Positions 34,924 through 44,267 of a stretch of DNA of 64,000 nucleotides are shown in pieces. The notes below the pieces were generated by a model that saw only the letters and a program-made list of their open reading frames with translations, made no database searches and was not told where the DNA came from. The stretch is from Nereida sp024640765 (GTDB lineage Bacteria > Pseudomonadota > Alphaproteobacteria > Rhodobacterales > Rhodobacteraceae): NCBI GenBank assembly GCA_024640765.1, contig JAHEEK010000010.1:58453-122452 (forward strand), in the 5' to 3' direction. Position numbers and translations under genes: made by a program. The first letter of the stretch is position 1. Each line of letters begins with the position of its first letter.

Positions 34924-36951
34924 ATGAGCACCTATCCGCATTTGTTGGCTCCGCTTGATCTGGGTTTTACCACCCTGAAAAACCGCGTGCTGATGGGGTC
35001 GATGCATACTGGCCTTGAGGAAACCAAAGATTGGAACCGCGTTGCGGAGTTTTACGCAGAGCGTGCGCGCGGCGAAGTTGGGTTGATGGTGACTGGCGGC
35101 ATGGCGCCCAACCGCGAAGGCGGTGTGTTTCCTGGTGCAGCGGGTCTGTTCAATGATGATGACATCGCCAATCACAAGATCGTCACAGACCGCGTGCATG
35201 ATGCGGGCGGTAAAATTGCGATGCAAATTCTGCATGCAGGTCGTTATGCCTATTCGCCGGAATGCGTTGGCCCGTCTGCGGTGAAGTCGCCCATTTCGCC
35301 TTTTGCGCCCAAAGAACTGGACGCGGAGGGTATCGAAAAACAGATCAGTGACATCGTGACGGCCGCAATGCGCGCACGCCAAGCGGGGTATGACGGCGTT
35401 GAGATCATGGGGTCGGAGGGGTATTTTCTGAACCAGTTCTTGGTCACACACACAAATCGCCGCACAGATGAATGGGGCGGCAGTTATGAAAACCGCATGC
35501 GCTTGCCCGTTGAGGTGGTACGTCGTACCCGTGAGGCCGTTGGACCTGATTTCATTTTGATCTACCGGTTGTCGATGATTGATCTCATCCCCAACGGCTC
35601 AACATTGGATGAGGTTGTGATGCTGGCCAAAGCTGTTGAAGCGGCAGGTGCCACCATCTTGAACACAGGCATCGGCTGGCACGAAGCGCGTATCCCTACC
35701 ATTGCCACGTCTGTTCCGCGCGCGGCTTTCAGTTGGGTCACTGAAAAGCTGATGGGCAGTGTGCAAATTCCTTTCATTACGTCGAATCGGATTAATACGC
35801 CCGATGTTGCCGAAGGTATCCTTGAACGGGGCGCCGCCAATATGGTCAGCATGGCCCGTCCGTTTCTGGCTGACAGCCAATTTGTCCGCAAAGCGATGGA
35901 AGAAAAGCCTGAGCAGATCGCGCCTTGCATTGGTTGTAATCAGGCGTGCCTTGATCACACGTTTGGTGGCAAGTTGAGTAGCTGCCTAGTGAACCCACGC
36001 GCCTGTTATGAAACCGAATTACCGATGAAGCCGGCGGATGTTGCTGAACGTGTTGCCGTTGTTGGGGCAGGACCTGCGGGGATGTCTGCTGCGATTACTG
36101 CAGCTCAGCGTGGTCACGAGGTGACGCTTTTTGATGCACACAGCGAGGTCGGCGGGCAGCTTAACATGGCCAAGCAAGTGCCGGGCAAAGAAGAGTTCTG
36201 GGGGCTTGTGGATTGGTACCGCGCCATGCTTGCCCACACCGGCGTGCATGTGCGTCTTGGTGCGCAGGTGGATGCATCGGCGCTGTCTGATTTCGACCAT
36301 ATTATTGTTGCAACAGGCGTGACGCCCCGTGATCCGCAGATCGCCGGACAAGATGCGCCAAACGTCGTGAGCTACGTGGATGTGCTGCGCGGTGGGGCGG
36401 TAGTTGGCGATAGGGTTGCGATCATCGGCGCGGGCGGTATCGGGTTTGATGTGGCTGGAACGCTTGCCCATCATGGGACGTCGTCGACGGTCGATCTGGA
36501 AGCATGGAAAGCAGAGTGGGGGGTTGGTGATCCATCGCAGACCCGCGGTGGGCTTGCCCCGACAGGTCCGGCGCCAAAAGCGAGTGCGCGTGAAATCACT
36601 CTGTTGCAGCGCAAAGCAGAAAAAGTTGGCAAGCGGCTTGGCAAAACGACCGGCTGGATCCACCGCGCGGCGCTAAAGATGAAGGGCGTGAAGATGATTG
36701 CGGGTGTGAATTATGAACAGATCACGTCCGAAGGCTTGCACATTAGTTACGGTGCTGATCGCACCAAGCCCGAGGTTTTGGCCGTTGATACGATTGTGCT
36801 GTGCGCCGGTCAGTTGCCAGAACGAAGCTTGGCGGATCAACTGATGGCCATGGGCAAGCAGTGCCACGTGATTGGTGGCGCGGACGTCGCAGCAGAGCTG
36901 GACGCCAAGCGCGCCATCGATCAGGGCACCCGATTAGCGATGACCCTGTAA
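34924..36951 (+). CDS. fadH: 2,4-dienoyl-CoA reductase (NADPH), FadH type
   Basis: Fe-S flavoenzyme for beta-oxidation of unsaturated fatty acids. The N-terminal half is an old-yellow-enzyme TIM barrel with FMN (LLAPLDLGFTTLKNRVLMGSM), the middle holds a [4Fe-4S] site (CIGCNQACLDH and SSCLVNPRAC), and the C-terminal half has the FAD Rossmann motif VVGAGPAGMSAA and a second nucleotide site IIGAGGIGFD. At 675 residues it is full length. The ATG at 34924 has GAGAGG upstream. A broken LysR gene follows on the same strand. Confidence 0.95.
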   Translation: MSTYPHLLAPLDLGFTTLKNRVLMGSMHTGLEETKDWNRVAEFYAERARGEVGLMVTGGMAPNREGGVFPGAAGLFNDDDIANHKIVTDRVHDAGGKIAMQILHAGRYAYSPECVGPSAVKSPISPFAPKELDAEGIEKQISDIVTAAMRARQAGYDGVEIMGSEGYFLNQFLVTHTNRRTDEWGGSYENRMRLPVEVVRRTREAVGPDFILIYRLSMIDLIPNGSTLDEVVMLAKAVEAAGATILNTGIGWHEARIPTIATSVPRAAFSWVTEKLMGSVQIPFITSNRINTPDVAEGILERGAANMVSMARPFLADSQFVRKAMEEKPEQIAPCIGCNQACLDHTFGGKLSSCLVNPRACYETELPMKPADVAERVAVVGAGPAGMSAAITAAQRGHEVTLFDAHSEVGGQLNMAKQVPGKEEFWGLVDWYRAMLAHTGVHVRLGAQVDASALSDFDHIIVATGVTPRDPQIAGQDAPNVVSYVDVLRGGAVVGDRVAIIGAGGIGFDVAGTLAHHGTSSTVDLEAWKAEWGVGDPSQTRGGLAPTGPAPKASAREITLLQRKAEKVGKRLGKTTGWIHRAALKMKGVKMIAGVNYEQITSEGLHISYGADRTKPEVLAVDTIVLCAGQLPERSLADQLMAMGKQCHVIGGADVAAELDAKRAIDQGTRLAMTL

Positions 36952-37080
36952 GAACACGCTACTGTTTCCCGCCTTGAAGCGGTGTTGTAATTACCGCGCT
37001 ATTGTCGGGTTACTGTCCTAATTCGGCCTGATTTCGATCCCATACCCAACCCCAACGAAATGATTGTTGAGGTTGATCGC

Positions 37081-37988
37081 ATGGATCGTCTTACTGAAAT
37101 GGAAGCCTTTGCCACGGTTGTGGATCAGGGCGGTTTTACAGATGCCGCCAAGAAAATGGGCATTTCAAAGTCTGCGGTCTCAAAGCATGTCTCATCTCTG
37201 GAGGCGCGCCTTGGTGCGCGTTTGCTCAACAGAACGACACGCCGCGTCAGCCCTACGGAAATCGGGCTTGCCTATTATGATCGTGCGCGCAGTGTGTTGA
37301 ATGACGCCGGTGAGGCAGATTCGATGGTGACATCGATGCAGTTGGCCCTTTCTGGCTTGTTGCGGATCAGTGTCGCGACGGATTTTGGGGGTGAACCACC
37401 TGTCACCGGTCCATGGGGATTTCTTGTCCGAGTTTCCCGATATTACCGTCAATATGGTGTTGAATAACCGCTAAGTTGAGTTGATCTCTGAGGGTTTTGA
37501 TATGGCCGTTCGGATTGGAGAGCTTGAAGATAGTACATTACGCGCGCGTAAGCTGACCGAAACGTCAAAGCGGATGATCGCGTCACCGCAATATCTGGCC
37601 AAGCACGGTCGGCCCACCAAGATTGATGATTTGAACGACCATAAGTTGCTGCACTACTCGAACCAAGCCTCGGGCAATGTATGGAAGCTGACCGCGCCTT
37701 CGGGTGAAAAGCGCCAAGTTCGTACGGCAGGATGGCTTATGGTCAACGATGGGCAATCGCATTTTGAATGCTGCGATTAGTGGGCTTGGCATCGCATATT
37801 TGCCCAGCTTTTTGTACGCTGAAGCAGAAGCGGCTGGCTTGGTTGAAGAAGCAATTCCGGACCTTCCGGGTGAAACACAGGGTATTTACGCAGTTTACCC
37901 GCCGGGTCGGTTTACCCAACCAAAAGTGCGCGCTTTCATTGATTTTCTGGCCCATGCGTTTGCCGAAAAAGGCCCAAACCAGTGGTAG
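37081..37988 (+). pseudogene. LysR-family regulator with three lesions
   Basis: The N-terminal winged helix is intact (MDRLTEMEAFATVVDQGGF, KMGISKSAVSKHVSSLE). Then a run of five G residues at 37387-37391 shifts the frame; reading past it as GVNHLSPVHGDFLSEFPDI restores homology. That frame meets TAA at 37472-37474 where LysR relatives have Tyr (NNRY). A third lesion near 37751-37762 shifts the frame again before LNAAISGLGIAYLPSFLY. The protein would have been about 300 residues. A nonsense codon plus two frameshifts makes sequencing error an unlikely full explanation. It follows fadH with 129 nt between. Confidence 0.88.
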
Positions 37989-38009
37989 GTAGCACTGTTA
38001 TTTGTGGCG

Positions 38010-38942
38010 CTACTGGGTTGATGTCACGATAACTTCCACGCGCCTGTTGGCTTCACGACCTTGTGCCGTCAGGTTCGAGGCGATTGGACTAAGATATCCC
38101 ATGCCCTGCGCGTCCATTTGTGCCCTTGGTACGTTAAAATCGGATACCAATGTTTCCAACACAGCCTCGGCGCGCTTTTTGGATAGCGCGATGTTGCCGT
38201 TCAACGCCCCTTGGCTGTCCGTGTGCCCAACAAGCGCAATTTGCTGATTAGGGTGCCCGCGTAGATAGTCGGCCAAGGCCCCAAGCACGGGCGCGCGCGG
38301 GTCCGTCAACGTGGCGGAGCCTGTCATAAACGACAGCCCGTGTAGTTCCGCAAACCCATGAATTTTCAATCGCTGCGCAAGCGGTGCGATGGTTTTGCCC
38401 AAGCTGGCAGTGGCGGGATCTCCCGTGACTGTGTTTGCTGTGGCCTCGGTCTCGATCAACTCATCTTTGCTGACTTGTGCAATTTGGATGAACGCCGTCG
38501 ATTGGGCTGCGCTTGCGAGTATTGTCACGCCCATATCGTCGTTGCGAAGGCTCACAAAACGGTAGCTGCCTAAGTCAACGAACATCGCGGGCGGGGATAT
38601 TACATCAAGTGCAAAGCGAAAATCAAAGCCCCCACATTGGGCTGCGCTGCATTCAAATATGGTACTGAACCCTTGCTCTGCCAGTTGCTCAACCAAAGGT
38701 GTTGTCATTTGTTTAGGTGTCAGCCTTGAGGCATCGATGCGCCAAGCACGCGTAGTGACTGTTCCCTCAATAATCGGTCCACTTGGGTCACTGGCGTCCT
38801 TTATTGGTGCATCAACCAGCCTGAGTGCGCTATCTGCCGCTGTGTTTTGTGCGGTCTGAACAGCATTTGAGGGGACTGACAGTGTTGCAGCGCTGGCAAG
38901 TGTGGGCAACAGAAATAGGATAAGAAAAACTCGGTAAATCAT
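38010..38942 (-). CDS. OmpA-family envelope protein
   Basis: A 310-residue exported protein: a signal peptide (MIYRVFLILFLLPTLASA), a central domain of about 170 residues of no recognised family, and a C-terminal OmpA domain that binds peptidoglycan (IALVGHTDSQG, LSKKRAEAVLETL, EANRRVEVIV). It is the last of three overlapping genes (CinA-like, GNAT, OmpA) on the minus strand; its ATG overlaps the stop of the GNAT gene by 4 nt. Confidence 0.9.
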   Translation of the reverse strand: MIYRVFLILFLLPTLASAATLSVPSNAVQTAQNTAADSALRLVDAPIKDASDPSGPIIEGTVTTRAWRIDASRLTPKQMTTPLVEQLAEQGFSTIFECSAAQCGGFDFRFALDVISPPAMFVDLGSYRFVSLRNDDMGVTILASAAQSTAFIQIAQVSKDELIETEATANTVTGDPATASLGKTIAPLAQRLKIHGFAELHGLSFMTGSATLTDPRAPVLGALADYLRGHPNQQIALVGHTDSQGALNGNIALSKKRAEAVLETLVSDFNVPRAQMDAQGMGYLSPIASNLTAQGREANRRVEVIVTSTQ

Positions 38943-39631
38943 ACGGTCCCTCGGATGCGGTAATGATACCCCACGGCCTTTTCAAAGCCTAAGTTTTGGT
39001 AGAGAGCGTTTGCTCCGGTGTTTGCGGTTGTTACCAGTACGGCGAAGTGGCGCGCTCCGTTTTCGGCTGCCCAATATGCGGCGTGCTTCAAAATATCTGT
39101 GGCAACGTTAGTGCGGCGTGCGTGGGCCAGCACCTCAAGGGCGTGCAGCATGGCCAACTCCCCGTCTATTGCTGTAAATGCGACACCGGCTGCGCGGTCA
39201 TTGGCCCGGCACAAAAAACCCGCCTTGGCTGTCTTGACCCGTTCCATCGATGCGATGCGTTCTGGTCCAATGCCACCAGTCGCCCAAACTTCTGCCATCA
39301 CGGCCAATTCCGGCCATCCAGTGAAAACACGCGTTGGGCCTGATGCTTGGGCGATTTTTTCAACGTTGATCACGTAGGCCGTCACAGGATCCTTGACCGC
39401 ATAGCCGCGGTTCTCAAGGGCTGTGTCTAGCGCGCTTTGGTCCCCGCGCACCATAAACAATGGGCGATCAGGTATGTCACCCGGCACGCCATCACTGGAT
39501 AACTCTAAAGTAGTCGCGTTAAGCCGGCTTCCGGCACCAACCGCTTGACGGTGCACCCATGGCCCATCAGTTGTGACTGTTTCAGAGGGCCAAGTTACAT
39601 CAATGGCAGCATAAAGCGCGTCGGAATTCAT
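38939..39631 (-). CDS. GNAT family N-acetyltransferase
   Basis: A 230-residue protein with a C-terminal GNAT domain: VLAHARRTNVATDILKHAAYW matches the acetyl-CoA pyrophosphate loop region in a relaxed form, and NTGANALYQNLGFEKAVGYHYRI is the typical GNAT tail. The N-terminal half is a more divergent GNAT-like fold. The acceptor is unknown. It overlaps both neighbours by 4 nt (ATGA). Confidence 0.85.
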   Translation of the reverse strand: MNSDALYAAIDVTWPSETVTTDGPWVHRQAVGAGSRLNATTLELSSDGVPGDIPDRPLFMVRGDQSALDTALENRGYAVKDPVTAYVINVEKIAQASGPTRVFTGWPELAVMAEVWATGGIGPERIASMERVKTAKAGFLCRANDRAAGVAFTAIDGELAMLHALEVLAHARRTNVATDILKHAAYWAAENGARHFAVLVTTANTGANALYQNLGFEKAVGYHYRIRGTV

Positions 39632-40350
39632 TTGGCAAAAAGTGCTTTTAATTGGCTTAGTGCAGTTTCCAACCGTGCCTCATCCGTGCCGCGCAGCACA
39701 ATATTTGCGCCAAATTTTCCGTCTTTCTGGAACGGATATGAGCCGATGGACAGGTCAGAGAACTCGGCCGCAAGCGCGCCTAGTGGTCCCGCAATATCAC
39801 CTTCGCCGCGATCAATGCGCAACGTGCGCGACATAAGCGGCGCGCCACCTGTTAATGTGGGCAAGACGGTCGCGACCATTGCTTGGAATACGGATGGAAC
39901 ACCGGCCATGACGTGGACATTTTGGACCGTGAAGCCCGGCGCCACAGAAACCGGGTTATCAATCAAGGTTGCGCTGTCTGGAATGCGGGCCATGCGGAGG
40001 CGCGCTTCGTTTAACTCGGAGCCCGTTTTTGCGTAATGCGCGGCCAGCAAAGCGCGGGCATCATCGCGCACATCAATATGGTCATCGAACGCGGCTGCGA
40101 TGCAATCCGCTGTGATATCGTCGTGGGTTGGGCCGATACCGCCGCTGGTAAAGACTGTGTCATAGGCGGCAGAAAGTGCCTTTACCGCACTGATAATTGC
40201 GGGTGCATCATCGCTTACAACGCGCACTTCGCGCAGATCAATGCCAGCTTCCGTTAGTTGTCCGGCAAGGTGGTGCATGTTGGCATCACGCGTGCGACCT
40301 GACAAAATTTCATCGCCGATCACTAGCATGGCTGCTGTTGGATTGCTCAT
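39628..40350 (-). CDS. Molybdopterin-binding domain protein (CinA N-terminal/MoaB type)
   Basis: A 240-residue stand-alone MoCF-biosynthesis domain, matching the first domain of CinA (COG1058). Visible are VIGDEILSGRTRDANMHHLAG, TSGGIGPTHDDITADCIA and MAGVPSVFQAM. The C-terminal nicotinamide deamidase domain of full CinA is absent, as in many alphaproteobacteria. It is the first gene of the three-gene run and diverges from sfsA by 49 nt. Confidence 0.9.
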   Translation of the reverse strand: MSNPTAAMLVIGDEILSGRTRDANMHHLAGQLTEAGIDLREVRVVSDDAPAIISAVKALSAAYDTVFTSGGIGPTHDDITADCIAAAFDDHIDVRDDARALLAAHYAKTGSELNEARLRMARIPDSATLIDNPVSVAPGFTVQNVHVMAGVPSVFQAMVATVLPTLTGGAPLMSRTLRIDRGEGDIAGPLGALAAEFSDLSIGSYPFQKDGKFGANIVLRGTDEARLETALSQLKALFAK

Positions 40351-40399
40351 GTCGCGTGGTTCCTTATCATGTGTTGTGCAATTCTATAGGCCAGCCATC

Positions 40400-41110
40400 A
40401 TGCGCTTTCAAACCCAACTGATCCCCGCAACGCTTATCCGGCGGTATAACCGCTTTTTATCGGACATGCGGCTCGAAAATGGTGAGGTCGTTCGTGCCCA
40501 CTGTCCCAATCCTGGGGCCATGACTGGCCTCAAGGACGAGGGGGCGATCTGTTGGCTTGAGCCGAATGATGATCTCAAGAAAAAGTTGAAATATGGCTGG
40601 CGGCTTGTGGAAGTTGAAGGGCAGTGCGTAAACATCGACACGTCGCTACCTAACCGTATTATTCAGGAGGCGCTTGAGGCGCGGTTGATTGATGAATTGC
40701 TACCTTATGATGTTGTGTTCCCAGAGCAAAAATATAGTGAAAACAGCCGCATTGATTTCCTGCTCAGCGGGCCCGCAGGTGATACTTATGTCGAGGTGAA
40801 AAGCGTCACCATGAAACGCGGACGCTGTGCGGCATTTCCAGACAGTGTAACCACCCGCGGCGCCAAACATCTGGCTGATCTAGAGCAGATGGTGAAAAGC
40901 GGGCACCGTGCGGTTATGTTGTATTTGGTGAGCCGGATGGATTGTGATGAGTTTGGGTTGGCGGGTTATATTGATCCCAAATATGCCCGCGCTTTTGATG
41001 CCGCTCGGGAGGCTGGCGTTGAGGTGCTTTGCTTTGGAACGCATATCTCGCCTGCGGACATTGTTCTTGGCAAAGCGCTGCCCATCGACAAATCACCGCA
41101 AGCGACCTAA
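40400..41110 (+). CDS. sfsA: SfsA family DNA-binding/sugar fermentation stimulation protein
   Basis: A 236-residue protein with the SfsA pattern: an N-terminal OB-like part (LIRRYNRFLSDMRLENGE, HCPNPGAMTGL), then a nuclease-like core (RIDFLLSG, YVEVKSVTM, FPDSVTTRGAKHL). The function is debated; the family binds DNA. The ATG at 40400 is chosen because the frame extending to 40241 overlaps the divergent gene. The map gene follows after 32 nt. Confidence 0.93.
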   Translation: MRFQTQLIPATLIRRYNRFLSDMRLENGEVVRAHCPNPGAMTGLKDEGAICWLEPNDDLKKKLKYGWRLVEVEGQCVNIDTSLPNRIIQEALEARLIDELLPYDVVFPEQKYSENSRIDFLLSGPAGDTYVEVKSVTMKRGRCAAFPDSVTTRGAKHLADLEQMVKSGHRAVMLYLVSRMDCDEFGLAGYIDPKYARAFDAAREAGVEVLCFGTHISPADIVLGKALPIDKSPQAT

Positions 41111-41142
41111 AACCCCTTCGAATTGATGAAAAGGCCCAGTTG

Positions 41143-41955
41143 ATGAACGATCCGAAGCATACACGTGTGACCAAAGACGGCATCCACATTTATCATCCCG
41201 ATGACCACGCGGGCATGGATGTGGCCGGTAAATTGGCGGCCGAGATTTTGGACACAATGGCGGATCACGTTTTCGTCGGCCAAACCACGGGCGAGATTGA
41301 TCGGATCATCACGCAGATGGTTGAGGACGCAGGCGCAATTTCAGCGACCATCGGGTATCGCGGGTATCAACACGCCAGCTGTATCAGCGTGAACCATGTG
41401 GTTTGCCACGGCATCCCCGGTGATAAAAAGCTGAAAGACGGTGACATCCTGAACATCGATGTGACGGTCATTGTGGATGGTTGGTATGGTGACACGAGCC
41501 GGATGTATGTGGCGGGCAAACTGCCCCGCAAGGCTGAACGTTTGATCCAAGTGACCCATGATGCGTTAATGTTGGGGATTGAGGCGGCAAAGCCCGGTAA
41601 CACCTTTGGGGATATCGGCTATGCGATCCAAAGTTATGTGGAGGCGCAGCGTATGTCAGTGGTTCGTGACTTTTGCGGTCATGGGCTGGGCCGTGTGTTT
41701 CACGCCCCGCCCAATGTGCTGCACTATGGCCGTGAGGGGCGCGGTGCTGTGCTTGAAGAAGGGATGTTCTTCACCATTGAGCCTATGGTGAACTTAGGTC
41801 GCCCCGAGACCAAGGTGCTTGCTGATGATTGGACCGCCGTTACGCGGGATAAATCGTTGTCAGCGCAGTTTGAACACTCGATTGGGATCACGGCGGATGG
41901 CGCGGATATCTTCACGCAAAGCCCAAAGTCGCTGTTCCACCCAACCTATAGCTAG
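41143..41955 (+). CDS. map: Methionine aminopeptidase type I
   Basis: Removes the initiator methionine. The two-metal ligands are visible in NIDVTVIVDGWYGDTSRM (two Asp), FCGHGLGR (His), FTIEPM (Glu) and QFEHSIGIT (Glu); HHxNH-type region QHASCISVNHVVCHGIP also fits. At 270 residues it is complete. The ATG at 41143 follows sfsA closely and the frame to 41029 is read-through. The last 4 nt overlap the convergent rsmD. Confidence 0.96.
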   Translation: MNDPKHTRVTKDGIHIYHPDDHAGMDVAGKLAAEILDTMADHVFVGQTTGEIDRIITQMVEDAGAISATIGYRGYQHASCISVNHVVCHGIPGDKKLKDGDILNIDVTVIVDGWYGDTSRMYVAGKLPRKAERLIQVTHDALMLGIEAAKPGNTFGDIGYAIQSYVEAQRMSVVRDFCGHGLGRVFHAPPNVLHYGREGRGAVLEEGMFFTIEPMVNLGRPETKVLADDWTAVTRDKSLSAQFEHSIGITADGADIFTQSPKSLFHPTYS

Positions 41956-42491
41956 GGCGCGTCCAAGAGCGTAATCCACGTTGCGCCGAATTGGCGTTGG
42001 TCGCGAAGCTTGAACCCATCAGGCGGCGCAATGGGGCAGTTGTCTTCACATACGATGAGCGCGTCTTCTTCAATATGTGCCGCGATGTGGCGCAAAGTTT
42101 TCGCCACAAGATCTTTGCCGTAGGGCGGGTCCAAAAAGACCAGTGACGCTTCAAAGCCAACTGGTAAAATGACGCGAGTTGCATCTTGGCTGATCACATT
42201 GGCGGCCGCCTCACAGCGTTCAATATTTTGGGACAAAAGCTTTTGGGCAGCGCGCCCGTCATCCACGAACAGACACTCTTTCGCGCCGCGCGACAGCGCC
42301 TCAAGACCAAGCGCGCCAGTACCGGCGAACAAATCTAGCACGATGTGGTTTTCAAAATCGATGTGGTTGTTCAAGATGTTGAACAACGTCTCGCGAACCC
42401 GGTCGGTAGTTGGCCTAAGATGCTTGGCGGCGTCCCCTTTGCCAACTTCAGCCAAGCGAATGCCACGGTTTTTACCGCCGATAATCCTCAT
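41952..42491 (-). CDS. rsmD: 16S rRNA (guanine966-N2)-methyltransferase
   Basis: Methylates G966 of 16S rRNA with S-adenosylmethionine. The N terminus MRIIGGKNRG and RPTTDRVRETLFNIL are family hallmarks, LDLFAGTGALGLEALSRGA is the SAM site, and FLDPPYGK is the N2-methyltransferase motif. At 179 residues it is full length. It overlaps the upstream oxidoreductase by 4 nt. Confidence 0.95.
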   Translation of the reverse strand: MRIIGGKNRGIRLAEVGKGDAAKHLRPTTDRVRETLFNILNNHIDFENHIVLDLFAGTGALGLEALSRGAKECLFVDDGRAAQKLLSQNIERCEAAANVISQDATRVILPVGFEASLVFLDPPYGKDLVAKTLRHIAAHIEEDALIVCEDNCPIAPPDGFKLRDQRQFGATWITLLDAP

Positions 42492-43693
42492 GTGCGCAGC
42501 AGGTCTTTCAACTCTGTTTCAGGATTACTTACGACATCGGCCGTTGGTGATTTACTGGCCTCAATCAGTCGTTTGGCGACCATGAACGCCCGTGGGTCAT
42601 TCATTGCGTCAACGGCCAAGAGCGTGTCTCCGGCATAGTACCAGTGGCTAAGACCGCCGTCTGTATCGCGGACTGCGATCTGGTCAAAGCCGGTGTTCAG
42701 GCCCGCAATCTGTAGTTTGATGTCGTATTGATCGGACCAAAACCATGGCTTTGGGTCATAGGCTTTCTGCGCGCCCAGAATGTTTTCAGCAACCAATTCT
42801 GCCTGATCAATGGCGTTTTGAACGCTTTCAAGGCGCATCTGCGCGTCTCGCCATGGAAAGCTTGCGCAATCACCCGCGGCCCAGATGTTAGGCACGGAAG
42901 TCTGACCAAATGTGTTCGTCCAAATGCCGTTCTCAATTTTGAGGCCTGCGTCTTTTGCCAGACTATCAGCGGGCGCAATACCGACGCCAACGATGACAAA
43001 ATCCACATCCAAGGTGCTTCCGTCCGTCAGCTTAGCGCCGCTCACGTGCCCCTCGCCAATCAGATGATCAAGGCCCAAACCTTCGCGTAAATCCACACCG
43101 TTTTCTTTGTGTAGCGCGCGGAAATAAGCAGATGTTTCGGCGCAGGCGACACGCTGCAAAATACGTTCGTTCATTTCGACTAGCGTAATCTGAAGCCCTT
43201 TTTTCGCGGCGACTGCAGCGGCTTCAAGCCCAATGTAGCCCCCACCAACGATTAACACATGGCCGCCTTTATTGATGGGACCGGCCATCACGTCCACGTC
43301 CGCCAGATCACGCACGGTGAATACCCCATCAAGCGCACCGCCGATTTGCGCGGGAAGTTTGCGCGGGGTTGAACCTGTTGCAAAGGCCAATTGGTCGTAG
43401 GTAATCACCTCACCTGCCACATGGACTTCGCGGCTTGCGGTATCAATCTGCTCAACACGTGCATTGAGGCGCAGCGTGATGTTTTGCTCGTCATAGTAAT
43501 CAGCAGGCCGCAGATAGAGACGCTCTTGGGTCATATCGCCAAGCAGGTACGCTTTTGAAAGTGGTGGCCTTTGATATGGGGGCACGGGCTCTTCGCCGAT
43601 CAGGGTGACTTGGCCTTCAAATTTTAGCATCCGCAATTTGGCAACCAGTGATGCGCCTGCCTGTCCTGCGCCAATTACAACGATATGTTCCAT
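42488..43693 (-). CDS. FAD-dependent NADH:ferredoxin-type reductase
   Basis: A 401-residue flavoprotein of the rhodocoxin/putidaredoxin reductase type that passes electrons from NADH to a [2Fe-2S] ferredoxin. The FAD site is VVIGAGQAGASL at the N terminus, the NADH site VLIVGGGYIGLEAAAVA, and the second FAD motif IWAAGDCASF. The ATG at 43693 begins directly before the FAD strand; the frame to 43879 is not used. No ferredoxin or P450 gene is adjacent, so the partner is unknown. Its ATG-side neighbour is divergent peroxiredoxin. Confidence 0.9.
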   Translation of the reverse strand: MEHIVVIGAGQAGASLVAKLRMLKFEGQVTLIGEEPVPPYQRPPLSKAYLLGDMTQERLYLRPADYYDEQNITLRLNARVEQIDTASREVHVAGEVITYDQLAFATGSTPRKLPAQIGGALDGVFTVRDLADVDVMAGPINKGGHVLIVGGGYIGLEAAAVAAKKGLQITLVEMNERILQRVACAETSAYFRALHKENGVDLREGLGLDHLIGEGHVSGAKLTDGSTLDVDFVIVGVGIAPADSLAKDAGLKIENGIWTNTFGQTSVPNIWAAGDCASFPWRDAQMRLESVQNAIDQAELVAENILGAQKAYDPKPWFWSDQYDIKLQIAGLNTGFDQIAVRDTDGGLSHWYYAGDTLLAVDAMNDPRAFMVAKRLIEASKSPTADVVSNPETELKDLLRT

Positions 43694-43775
43694 TTCTTTT
43701 GCGCCCCCGTTGGCCGAACCATTCTTTGCGGCTATAGTTAAGCCAGTTATATCAATCAATGAAGCGAGATAATTC

Positions 43776-44267
43776 ATGACCATTTCAGTTGGCGGTACCC
43801 TTCCCGAAGCCACGTTTGTTCGTTTGGGTGAAAACGGCCCAGAAGAGGTGACAACAGCCACCCTGACAGCAGGTCGCAAAGTTGTCTTTTTCGCGGTGCC
43901 TGGCGCCTACACGCCGACGTGCCACTCTGCGCACGTGCCCAGCTTTATCCGCACAAAAGCGCAATTTGATGCAAAAGGCGTTGATGAAATCATCTGTGTG
44001 TCCGTAAACGACCCATTCGTGATGAAGGCGTGGGGCGAGACAACGGGTGCCGCTGATGCAGGCCTTACAATGCTGTCTGATGCGGAATCAACTTTTACCA
44101 AGGCATTGGGAATGGATTTTGACGCCCCACCCGCAGGCCTTTTGGCGCGCTCAAAGCGCTACGCGATGCTGGTGGAAGATGGTAAAGTTGTCATCCTGAA
44201 CGTTGAAGCCTCGCCCGGTGAATGTGAAATTTCTGCGGGCGAAGGCTTGCTGGATTCGATGGCTTAA
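43776..44267 (+). CDS. Peroxiredoxin, Prx5 type
   Basis: Thiol peroxidase of the Prx5 subfamily (163 aa). The peroxidatic cysteine lies in PGAYTPTCHSAHVPSF, the subfamily signature, and the C-terminal part has GECEISAGE with a possible resolving cysteine. It reduces hydroperoxides with glutathione/glutaredoxin or thioredoxin. It is convergent with mscS, and the stop codons overlap by 4 nt. Confidence 0.94.
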   Translation: MTISVGGTLPEATFVRLGENGPEEVTTATLTAGRKVVFFAVPGAYTPTCHSAHVPSFIRTKAQFDAKGVDEIICVSVNDPFVMKAWGETTGAADAGLTMLSDAESTFTKALGMDFDAPPAGLLARSKRYAMLVEDGKVVILNVEASPGECEISAGEGLLDSMA

